A stretch of 64,000 bases of DNA from Megascapheus bottae (taxonomy: Eukaryota; Chordata; Mammalia; Rodentia; Geomyidae): positions 17,896,777 to 17,960,776 of the forward strand of contig JANJXV010000020.1 in assembly GCA_024803745.1 (NCBI GenBank). Reading direction: 5' to 3'. A program made the position numbers and the translations under genes. Position 1 is the stretch's first letter; the number at the start of each line of letters is the position of its first letter. Positions 32,901-42,106 of this stretch are shown here, piece by piece. The notes beneath the pieces were generated by a model. That model did no database searches and had not been told where the DNA came from. It saw only the letters and a list, made by a program, of their open reading frames with translations.

Positions 32901-33359
32901 TTTATATTTCCAATACCATATCCATAGCATTGGGTATGCAACTATTGAGTCCTTGCTCTTGTACTGTTTGGATCTAATAGCCACATATTAAGGATACCAT
33001 GCGCCTTCTGTTTACCTCCTACTTTTTGAGGGGAGGTCTGGAAGCTGTTTTAATTTATGTTTACTAGTGCTTGTTTGCACACTCAATTATTTATCCAGAA
33101 AATACTCTTGAATTTTCCATCTACAAAAGATACTGTCCTAAGTTCCAAAAGGTAGAAAGGATGCAGTCTTTTCCTTGTCCTTGTGAAGTTGTCAATGTAG
33201 GTTTGACGGTATATAGTGCTTCTATTTTTAATAAAATCCTTTATAGCTCTAAAATTATTCATCCTAATGTTTTCTAGGGAGGATGAATCTTTAAAATAGT
33301 GTCCTAAGACTTATATAAGAACGTATTTGAGAGCCATCACTTAGTCTTAATACACTTCT
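29916..33359. other. Long repeat-poor stretch
   Basis: About 3.4 kb with no SINE-A/B or clear L1. A TG-rich tract lies at 31697-31723. Traces of MIR/L2-like sequence may occur near 30060-30180 and 33080-33165 but are too weak to call. Small ORFs (31059-31253 minus; 31222-31434 and 33071-33277 plus) have no motif. Confidence 0.4.
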
Positions 33360-33360
33360 G

Positions 33361-33546
33361 GTTTTTTTTTTTTCCAGTCCTGGGGCTTGAACTCAGGCCC
33401 TGGGCACTGTCCTTGGACTTTCTCAAGACTAGCATTCTACCACTTGAGCAACAGCACCACTTCTGGCTTTTTCTGTGTATGTGGTATTGAGGAATTGAAC
33501 CCAGGGCTTCATGCATGCTAAGCAATCACTCTACCACTCAGCCCGG
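33361..33546 (-). repeat. SINE-A
   Basis: A full minus dimer with 12-T low end. The left B box reads GAATTGAACCCAGG on plus. The 62-codon minus ORF inside it is SINE sequence. Confidence 0.9.
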
Positions 33547-35016
33547 TTCCTTTTTGACCCTGCCAGATTTGTTGATCTTATCTAGTGACTAGGGCTTATG
33601 AGCATTTTTTTCTTGATTAGCAGTAACTATGTACTTTGTCTATGTCTTTGATACTGTCATCTAGGAAAGGTAGCTGAACCTACCAGTGACATTTTTTAAT
33701 GCATATTAGAAATGTTTGTAAGCTGCTCAACAAACAATGTTTTCTCAGAAATAACAAAGGAGCATGGTTATGTCTTAGATGAAACTTCTCTGTGATGATT
33801 TCTATTTTAGGACTTATTGCATTGAGTTTTTAGTAACTGTGATTATTTACTTACAAGCGTGTCTCCCTTATGGAACTATGGGGTCTGACTTTCCCTAATC
33901 TTTATCTGTCAATGTCATGGTGCTTTCTAATTTTGTTCAGATCAAGGCAAGTGCCTTTCCCAGCTTCCCTGAGGGCCAAGAATATTAATCTCCTGGGACA
34001 CCAGGAAAGACAGCATATGGTTCAGAAGCTCTAGTCCCACCCAGTGCCCGGCAAGCCAGTGGTAGGAGACAAACAATAGTGCAGTAACTGTTCTGTTGAT
34101 TTTTACAAAAAAATGCCTTGAAAATATTTTCAGTTCTCAGCTCCTTTAGAATTCTTTTTCTATCTTTCTGATTTTGGAGTGTAAATTCTTTATCTTGAAA
34201 TCTTTGAGATTCTTTTTGTTATCCCCAAGAATTTGCTTCAGTTTCTAACAGGCATCTGTGGGTCTTTTTAAAAGCAGAGCTTATGCTTCACTGGGTAACT
34301 GCATCAGATGTTTTGGTGTTTACGAGGTAGTCAAAGCCTCAATTTGCCATGTAATTAATAACTACTTGAATGAGCATACCAGTTTTATAATGGAGCATCA
34401 GGAGCAAAATAAAGGATGCACAATATCTGGGCACACTGTAAATAAATTTTAGCTACTTTATTTTAAATTTTATAAGAATAAAAAATACATGCTTATTTCC
34501 TCACTTCTCTGTGATCCTAGAAGTGTTTGCCCCATGATTCATTTTTTGTCATGGAATGAGTTTACTGGCTAGTGGGTAAAAGGCATTGACTTTCTAGTGA
34601 GTGGATCCAATATATTGAAAGTTCTTGTATGCATAGAATCCTGTCTCTTCCTGCTATCCTCTCTTTGTGAGTGACGATAGGCGTGGATGCTCAGAAAGTG
34701 TATATGCGTTTTGACCTAATCTTTCCCTTGGGTTGACTGTTCCAACAATGGGGGAAAGTAGAACTAGAGTACTATAAAAATTCCATTTGGCCCTTAAAGT
34801 AAGCCACTTCTTTCCATTTGGATTTATCAGATATCTACATGACATTATAGCTTCCATCTCCCAGATCTGGTATCTGATCTCAGTTGATTCTAAATTCAGC
34901 TGGAAAAAAATGTGTTTCATTCATCAAATCCTTTAAATTGCCAACAGTACTCCATTGCTATTTATTAGTATTCATTTTGGTTTTAAAAATATTTGAAATA
35001 GAATCAATGAATATGG
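33547..35016. other. Unassigned DNA
   Basis: No repeat or exon recognised over about 1.5 kb. ORFs at 34258-34452 (plus) and 34654-34920 (minus) show no known domain. Confidence 0.4.
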
Positions 35017-35395
35017 GTTGGGCACCTGTAATCTTAGCTACTTTGGAGGGTGAAAGAAGGAGGATCATGGTTTAAGGCCCAGACAGACATATACATGAAA
35101 CACTTTCTCAACCAATAGCTAATAAGTAATAAGCACTTGTTATCCTAATTACCAGAGGATCATGGTTCTAGGCCATACTGAGTAGAAAAATCCATGAGAC
35201 TCTACCTCAGTAAAGATGGTTATGAGGACATACGTCTTATCATTCTAGCTAGTTGAGAAGCAAAGTATAAAACTGTAGTCCAGGTATGTCAGCAATTATC
35301 TTAAAAATAACCAGTTCAACAAAGAGTTGTAAATGTAGCAGGAGAATGCCTGCCTAACAAGCAGGAAACCCTGAGTTCAAAACACCAGTAACACC
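35017..35395 (+). repeat. Old composite B1-like + ID-like SINE
   Basis: Plus strand: 'GGGCACCTGTAATCTTAGCT' (B1/Alu-like start), a second 'TTATCCTAATTACCAGAGGA' monomer-like block, and an ID-like end ('CCTGCCTAACAAGCAGG', 'CCCTGAGTTCAAAACACC'). Probably two or more overlapping old SINEs. Confidence 0.55.
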
Positions 35396-35399
35396 AAAG

Positions 35400-35551
35400 C
35401 CAACCAAGTCTAGTCAAAAGAGTTAAAAGCATATGCTCACATCAGAACATGTGCATAGAAGTTTATAGAAGCATTATTCACAATTACTTAAAAGGTGAAA
35501 CTAATCAAAATGTCTATAAACAGATAAGTAGATAAACAAAACATGATTTAT
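35400..35551 (+). repeat. Ancient L1 ORF2 fragment, first part
   Basis: The plus pattern 'GAAGCATTATTCACAATTAC', 'AAACTAATCAAAATGTCTAT', 'AACAAAACATGATTTATG' matches the old-L1 ORF2 C-terminal region. Continues after about 36126. Confidence 0.75.
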
Positions 35552-35819
35552 GGGGCTGGGAGTTTGGCCTAGTGGTAGAGTGCTTGCCTAGGAGGCACAA
35601 AGACCCAGATTCGATTCCTTGGTACCACATACATACAAACAAAAAGCTGGAAGTGGTGCTGAGGCTCAAGTGGTAGAGCTTTAGCCTTGAGAAAGTTCAA
35701 GGACAGTGCTCAGGCCCTGAGCTCAAGCCTAGGATCCGGGGGGGGGGGGGGGGGGGGAGGAACCCAACAACAACAACAACAACAAAAAACCAAAACCAAA
35801 ACAAACAAAAAAAACCCCA
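35552..35819 (+). repeat. SINE-A with (G)20 and CAA-rich tail
   Basis: A plus dimer with left B box GATTCGATTCC and right box GAGCTCAAGCC, followed not by a plain A-tail but by 20 consecutive G (35738-35757), a (CAA)n run and A-rich sequence to about 35819. The G-tract starts exactly where the SINE consensus would read its terminal 'CTGGC'. Confidence 0.88.
35738..35757 (+). repeat. Homopolymer (G)20
   Basis: Twenty uninterrupted Gs. Could be a real expansion or a consensus/assembly artefact, as such tracts are error-prone in sequencing. Confidence 0.9.
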
Positions 35820-36125
35820 TAGGTCATTGTTTTCATTGCACATGTTATGCTGTTTAGCCCCAAGACAGCTTTGCTACAGACAATGCTTGTCCTTGATTAT
35901 TTTCCTAGATGGAAAGCTTTACTTGCCCCTGAGTATTTCCATATATGGTATGCTTCTGATGGGCTTGGGTCTTCAACTGAAACATATATGTTTGGCCTTT
36001 AAAATCTTTGTATTAACAAAATTCTGGGTTCAGGTCTTTGAGACAGGAATCCACTGCAGTAGCTAGGTTTCTAGTGAAGATTCACAATTTGACCTGCCAA
36101 ACTATGGCTTCTCTGTTTATCATGA
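35820..36125. other. Unidentified block inside an ancient L1
   Basis: About 300 bp with no recognised family, lying between two collinear parts of one old L1 copy. It may be a further unrecognised insertion that came with or after the SINE-A, or a piece of L1 too diverged to see. Confidence 0.35.
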
Positions 36126-36180
36126 CTGAATTTCTACATAACAATAATATGAATGAACCTTGAAATTATGCTAAAGGAAA
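36126..36180 (+). repeat. Ancient L1 3' region, middle part
   Basis: 'AATATGAATGAACCTTGAAA' followed by 'TTATGCTAAAGGAAAG' fits the old-L1 ORF2 end. Confidence 0.7.
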
Positions 36181-36193
36181 GAAACTAGTCACT

Positions 36194-36281
36194 GGGTTAG
36201 TCAAAATGGTTCAAGTGGTAGAACACTTGCCTATTTAGCAAGTACAAGGCCCTGAAGTCAAACCCTAGTTCCCCCAAAAGA
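36194..36281 (+). repeat. ID-like SINE monomer with target duplication
   Basis: An 88-bp tRNA-derived monomer ('GGTTCAAGTGGTAGAACAC', 'TTGCCTATTTAGCAAG', 'AAGTCAAACCC') flanked by GAAACTAGTCACT (36181-36193) and GAAACTGGTCACT (36282-36294). A stand-alone ID-type element, not the dimer. Confidence 0.85.
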
Positions 36282-36294
36282 GAAACTGGTCACT

Positions 36295-36530
36295 AAAGAA
36301 CACATACTATGTAATTTCATCAGTATCAGTATCAAGTGCTCAGAACAGACAAATGTGTTCAAAGTAGTTCAAAGTAGAAAGTAGTTGAGTGGTTACTGGG
36401 CTGGTATGAGTGATGAAAGCTAAAGCATACAGTTTTAGTTGGGGAATACTGAAAATGTTCTATAAAGAGATCATGGTGATGAGTAAATAACTCCTAAAAA
36501 CTACTTAAAAATAACAGTATTATGTATGCT
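36295..36530 (+). repeat. Ancient L1 3' UTR, last part
   Basis: Continues the copy: 'CATACTATGTAATTTCATCA', 'GTAGTTGAGTGGTTACTGGG', 'GATCATGGTGATGAG', in the order of old L1M 3' UTRs. Confidence 0.7.
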
Positions 36531-37504
36531 AGATGTAACACAGAATTTCCTGTGGTGGAAAAGTGCCTGGTTCTTGGCTTCTCCATATCCTACAAAGGAT
36601 TGTAATCAGGGGATGGAGGAGTATCTGGAGCACATCCATCAGAACACCAGGGAAAAGGGCATACTGGGCTGTTTCCCTTGGTGAAATTGCGGTATTGGAG
36701 TGGAGGCAGAACAGCTGCAGCTTAGACAGTGACTCTGAGCTCTTTCCCTCATCTGACCCCATGATTTTAGAATATTAAAATCGGACAGGCAAGCCTGTCC
36801 AAAATATGACGAACATTTTCCAGAATTAACTCAATACACCTCTATAGTTGATGATTTTGCTTTCTGATTAGGCTCGCTTTGCATTTCTTTGACTAAGTCA
36901 ATAGGTCTTTTAATATTTTAGACCTGCTTTTTAATATTGTTGCCTTCTGTACTAGCTGAGACTTGTGGGATTATTTTTATTCATTGTCAAGACCTTGAAA
37001 AAAATGGTAACAATTGTTTCTTTTATAAATATTTAGAATTTGATTTGGCTGTTGGCTTCTGATAACTTCTTTAAAAAAAAAACAGGCTAATGATACTTTT
37101 TAAATTTCTTGATGAATATTTTTTCCCTAAAAATCAGAAATGGCAGTGGAGTTTAACTTAATTTGTGAGACCATCCATGGTTGTTTAGATATTTATTTTT
37201 CTCTTTTAATCTATTCATGTTGTGAATAGCATTAATGTATTGCCTAATCTGTTTTTAATCGTTCATTTGGCCTTCATTTTGTATGTATTTATTTAGGGCC
37301 TTCTATGTGGCAGATGCCATTCTAGGCACTAGTGATACAGTAATAAGCAAAACAGATATACTTACATACAAACTGACAACACTTACTTTGCATTTAGGCA
37401 AATGTACCTCAAGAAATATTTAATTGTGTGCACAAAGAGATATGATAGAAAGTAATTATTATAAGACGGGTTATAGATATTGCCTGTTGATAAGGGAATG
37501 GTGA
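36531..37504. other. Mostly unassigned; weak L1 and L2/MIR-like traces
   Basis: 37140-37260 weakly resembles a reversed old L1 ORF2. 37288-37400 on plus ('GATGCCATTCTAGGCACTAG', 'GATACAGTAATAAGCAAAAC') resembles an old mammal-wide L2/MIR-type element. The overlapping ORFs at 36529-36762 and 36563-36778 look like chance. Confidence 0.4.
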
Positions 37505-37735
37505 AATATTTTTTTTTCTTTGCTTTTTGCAGGTTCTGGAGTTTGAACTCAGACCTTTTGTTTGCTGGACTATTTTTCTTCTCACTGTAGGTGGGATGAA
37601 GGTATATATAACCCTGCTCAATTTTTTGCCTGTTGAGATGGAGTCTTACAAATTTTATTGCTCAGCCTGGCTTAGAATGATAATCCTTCTGGTCTGAACC
37701 TCTCAAGCACGGGGCTGACAGCTGTGAACCACCCG
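37505..37735 (-). repeat. Old composite SINE (ID-like + B1-like)
   Basis: Plus reading: T-run, 'GGAGTTTGAACTCAGACC' (reversed B box), then 'GATGGAGTCTTACAAATTTT' and 'CTCAGCCTGGCTTAGAATGA' (reversed B1-like), ending near 'GCTGTGAACCACC'. Diverged. Confidence 0.6.
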
Positions 37736-37852
37736 CATTTGATTAAAGTATGTTTAACTACTCCACACTATGGGCTAATATTTAGCAATGAAAATGAACC
37801 AGATTGTTCAGTGTATATAAATGTGAAAAGATGTATGAAGTATAAAGTTGCA

Positions 37853-37876
37853 GTATATATATATATATATATATAT
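37853..37876. repeat. (AT)n microsatellite
   Basis: About 11 TA units. The Ile/Tyr runs in the ORFs on both strands here are translations of it. Confidence 0.95.
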
Positions 37877-38277
37877 TATATGTGTAGTGCCACGGCATTT
37901 ATTAGAAAAAGAAATGTTTATGTGTTTCAACGTTCTATGAGCATAATAAAAAAAATCCTGGAAGGGTATGAAATAAACTATGAACTCCTCTGAAGTTAAG
38001 GTAGGGAACACAAAGACAGATTTTTACTTTTAAACATATAACATGAATATTGTTTTTTAGTTATTAACTTGATAGCAGGCAGCTTTTAAATTAATGATAA
38101 AATTTGAGGATTAGAAGGAGGGCAAACAAAAATACTTTGAACATGACTCCATGGATTAGTATTCAATTGCAAGCAACACAAGAGTTGCTTGAAGAGTAAC
38201 TCATTTGAAGCAGAATGAGGCTTCTTAGTGTAAACCATCTGGTTTATAGTATGATTGGAAAAGGCAGAGAGACAGGC
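37877..38277. other. Unassigned AT-rich DNA
   Basis: Nothing recognised. Confidence 0.35.
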
Positions 38278-38611
38278 TGTCTTAGTAGGTCTTGACCTAT
38301 TGTAACAAAACACCTGAAACCAAGTGATTTGTAATATATTGGCTTGTGGTTCTGGAGGCTAGACAGGGCATTCTTGCTGGGCTATTACATAGTAGATGAC
38401 AGAAGGAAGGGAATAAAGCATGTACTAGAGAGAAAGAAGGAGCCTGGTTTCTTAATAGATTCCGTTCTGGCGAATGAAGGTATGAATCAATGAACCCATT
38501 AATCCATTCTTGAGGGCAACACATCCATGCTCTTATCACCTCTCAACATCTCTACATTGGGAATTACATTTTTTACAAAAGACCTTTCGGAAACACAATT
38601 GAAACACAGCA
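38278..38611. repeat. MaLR-type LTR fragment
   Basis: Plus-strand block order: 'TTGTAACAAAACACCTGAAA', 'GGCTTGTGGTTCTGGAGGCT', 'CATTAATCCATTCTTGAGGG', 'CTTATCACCTCTCAACAT', 'ATTGGGAATTACAT', ending near 'GAAACACAGCA'. This is an old MaLR/ERVL-class LTR. Related subfamilies are partly mirror-like in my memory, so orientation is left open. Confidence 0.7.
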
Positions 38612-40394
38612 AGGGGCTGGGGTGAAGGATGTGACTTCCAAGAATACTTTAAAACCTCAGATCCTGCTACCTCTGCCATGTGTGGGATAGTTACCATGAC
38701 TGGAGCCAGGCATTGTGGTACCAGGATGCAGAGGAATGCAGAACCAGGCCATCTGCTCGGATCTGTGAGGTCTTCACTCCACAGCCTGCCAGCCTTCCCA
38801 CGCAACTTACTTCCAAACTCAACTTCGCTTGAGGATGTATAACTGGAAGATTTGGAACCCAAGCTGCCAAGGTCACTAATAATGTAATTCTCAACTTTCC
38901 AAGCATCAAAGTGCAGAAAGATGCAGTATAAGGATAAGTATTAAATCTAGGAACCACCACAGTATCCACCACAATGAATCTAGTGAGCCCAGTGGGCTTT
39001 AAATACTTTGAATATGATTGTTTTCCCAAATACTGAACTGTTGATTTACTTTCAAAATCTCCTTTTTATAAATACATAAATTAAATTTATTATAGAAAAA
39101 CAGCAAAAGGAGCATAAACAAGTAAACGGTAATAAAATAATCAAAAATATTAGCAACTAATGGAAATATTTTATTGTTAATATTGATCTTTTTCAGACAC
39201 TTGTCTCAATCTAAGAATATCTGCAAAGAAGTACAACTTTGGTTGTACTTGAAAAAATACACTCAATAATTTATATCAGCAGAAAGTATTTTTAGTTATA
39301 ACAAAGCTAGGTTTCAGGTTTAAAAAGTAAGGTTAATTAAAAATTATAAAACATGTATTGACTTAATAACTTAATTTAGAACCTCACTGAAATAACAGAG
39401 CCTGATTTTTTAAATGTAATATTGTTGTAAATCACTTTCATCAAATCAAAAATAATTAGGCTATCTTTTCTTCATTTATAATAAACTCTAATTTTGACTC
39501 AATAAGGGTTTGTTTTTAATTTAAAAAGTATATATCTCAGTAGTCCTCCCTCTCCCCTTATTCAGATTTTGAAGTCTGTCTAGTTTTTAAACAATAAAAT
39601 ATCAGTGAGGGTGTCAGGGCCCAACTGCCATAACCTGCACCTTAGCTGCCATATTTTTAAAGCCAAGAGGTTGAGGTAGGATATCTGACTGTTCCTGGCA
39701 GCCAGAATACAAAGACACTTCATCCTTAGCAAAAGTTTCAGGCTGAAAAATCCTGGTTTTGATTTCCAGAGCTGCTTTTCTATGTACCAGATAACCTTGA
39801 GTGCATTCTGAACTGCTGGGTGCCTCCATTTATGAAACTGAGCGCTGAGATGAAAGTAGCTCCTATTTACTTCCTGGAGTTTGATGAGGCTGCCAGCTCC
39901 CTCACAGTGAATGTCCTATATACATATTATAACTAATTAAAGTAAGGACAATAATGTGGTCCAAGAGATAGCTAAACCGAGTTCTTTAATTTCAGTGTAG
40001 ATTTTAATCTCAAATTGACTCTGCAAGTTATAAAAACCACAATGCTAGAGATTTTAAAATAACAGCAATGGAAAAGTACGAGGATTTATTTTGTATGACC
40101 ACTCCAAATTCAAAGGCTACACATACTTCCCCACTCTCTATATTACCCTAGAAATCTATCAGTCTACATACTCTATGTGTCTATCAATCTACATTACTCC
40201 ATAAAGACATCAGTCTACTTACATATACATATGCATATTTGGAAAGAGTAATATAATTGAAAGGTACTGAACTTTGCACATAGAATTACACATGAATTCC
40301 TATTTTTTTCACTTTACACATTAAATGAAATTTTTTCACTCTAGAAAGGCAATAATAAATACACTATCTAGAAAAATATGCTCAGTTGTTTTTT
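38612..40394. other. Repeat-poor stretch, candidate conserved block
   Basis: About 1.8 kb. 39600-39905 has balanced composition unlike the AT-rich flanks and is a candidate conserved non-coding element. The minus ORFs at 38536-38862 and 38691-39029 overlap in different frames and run into the LTR, and the 71-codon ORF at 39614-39829 is unsupported. Confidence 0.4.
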
Positions 40395-40597
40395 CTGTTG
40401 ATGACTCCTCCTTATAATCCAAACTACTTGGAAGAATCAGGTAGCTCTAAGTTAGAGATCAGTCTAGGCAAAAAGTTAGTGGGACCCTATCTTGACAAAT
40501 AACCCAGGCAGTGGTGACATTTACCTGTCATTCCAGGTATGGGAGAGGCATATTTAAGACGGTTGTGGTTTGAGGCTACCTGAGGCAAACAATGTGA
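40395..40597 (+). repeat. Old B1/Alu-like dimeric fragment
   Basis: Plus: 'CCTTATAATCCAAACTACTT', 'GATCAGTCTAGGCAAAAAG', 'GACCCTATCTTGAC', then a second 'TGTCATTCCAGGTATGGGAG' monomer-like part. Strongly diverged. Confidence 0.5.
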
Positions 40598-40753
40598 AAT
40601 TTCTTATCACACTTTACTCACTTCTTTCACTTTGACTTCTTGCTCCACTGATTTGTTTTTTTTTTTAATTTTTTTTTCTTACATAGGTTGGCTCTAGGCT
40701 ATCTTTTTTTTTTTAGAGGAATTCAGTTAGGAATGCTGCTGGCCTCTGTTAAA
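40598..40753 (+). repeat. Unidentified direct repeat, copy 1
   Basis: About 156 bp similar to 41953-42106 in the same orientation. Shared blocks include 'TTCTTATCACACTT', 'AGGTTGGCTCTAGGCTAT', 'AGAGGAATTCAGTTAGGAA' and 'GCTGCTGGCCTCTGTTAAA', with poly-T length differences. Family not recognised. Confidence 0.85.
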
Positions 40754-40787
40754 TGTGAGACCACATTTGAAATATAACTAAATAAAA

Positions 40788-40870
40788 AAAAAGACACGGG
40801 GTGTGACACAAGTGGTAGAATGCCTGCCCAGCAAGTTTGAGACCCTGAGTTCCAAGCAACTATTGGAAAA
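40788..40870 (+). repeat. ID-like SINE monomer
   Basis: 'ACAAGTGGTAGAATGCCTG', 'CCCAGCAAGTTTGAG', 'CCCTGAGTTCCAAGC' on plus. The leading A-run at 40781-40792 may be the flanking tail. Confidence 0.65.
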
Positions 40871-41952
40871 ATGAAAATTCTTTTCATTATTTTAAAACCA
40901 AAGTTGTACTTCTTTGCAGATATTCTTAGGCTGGGACAGGTAGGTGGAATAAGAGGGTAAAAAGAGAGTATACCTGGTAAACTCTAGTCCCCTGTTGAAT
41001 AACCAAGAGAGAAGGGGATGGGGGATAGAGTTCTCATCCTGTCAATGATTTTCTACCTGAGTTTCTCACCTACTGGATGAGCTTATCCCTCACTTTTAGC
41101 TATAGATTTACTGGTAGATTCTTTTCTTGGTCATTTAACCCCATCCTGTTTAGTACTTGCAGTGGGGGTGCCCATAGAGCCACTAAAGGGAAAGGGGGAC
41201 AGGTAGGCTAGATCTCACCATGATTATTTCAATAGACTCTTGGTCATTATCTCCAATTCATCTCCAGCATTGATTTTAGTGCCTACTTCCCATTGTTTTC
41301 TGAAGTTCAACTCTAGTGCTTGCTTTCTCTTACACAAGTGCCTCTGTAGTATGGACAAGCAAAAATCATCAGAGGCAGCAATTTCTCCTGGATGGTGCCA
41401 TGATCGTGTCAAAGACTCAGCTCAACACTCTAAGAAGGCATCCCTATTTCTTTCATGATGCTCTGTTCCATGCTCTCCCACACCTAGACTCCAACTTCCT
41501 CCCACCACATGACTTGATGACTTGTTTTCTCTGGGAACACAGCCAAAAATACTCTGAATCTGTCCTGATTTGGTGCTTTCTATTGTAAGCTTGTAATAAA
41601 TATGTACTATTAAAGAATTGGCCCAGCATTGTTTCTGGGTCGATTCCCCCTGGGGTAGCTATGCAGAGAATGGATTCCTTTAGAAAAAAATGGCCTGTGA
41701 ACAACAAAAAATTAACTTCCCCAGGTCCCAGTGCTCCAAGGGCTACAATTTATTAAAGGATCCTCTGCAAGCCTCAGTTATTTTCTTTAAGATGAGCTGT
41801 CTATTGTTAAAACTATACCTGTCTTTCCGGGATGCTGCGAGGGGTCAGTGGGCTTGCTCTTAGTCCTAGCCCCTAAATCTACAGGGCTGTCTCTGAGGCC
41901 ACAACATGCTTAGTAATTTATCAATGGCCTTTGAAATCATGGGCAATGGAAT
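40871..41952. other. Unassigned; possible old LTR-like segment
   Basis: Between the two direct repeats. An AATAAA hexamer at about 41597-41602, followed by GC-richer sequence ('GATTCCCCCTGGGGTAGC'), is suggestive of an LTR R/U5 but not enough to call. ORFs 41224-41412, 41240-41458, 41316-41588 and 41453-41707 overlap on both strands and have no motif. Confidence 0.35.
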
Positions 41953-42106
41953 AAATTTCCTACTTCTTATCACACTTCACTCACTTCTTTCACTCTGACT
42001 TCTTGCACTGCTGATTTATTTGTTTATATTTTTCTTTCTTAGTAGGTTGGCTCTAGGCTATTTTTTTAGAGGAATTCAGTTAGGAAAGCTGCTGGCCTCT
42101 GTTAAA
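41953..42106 (+). repeat. Unidentified direct repeat, copy 2
   Basis: Partner of 40598-40753, offset by 1,355 bp. Downstream flanks differ between the copies immediately after 'CTCTGTTAAA'. Confidence 0.85.

Noticed and set aside
38536..39029. Minus ORFs of 108 and 112 codons
   Set aside because: Overlap in different frames, and one runs into the MaLR-type LTR.
40871..41952. Possible provirus between the paired direct repeats
   Set aside because: No gag, pol or env resemblance in any frame over 1.2 kb; a provirus would need much more internal sequence.
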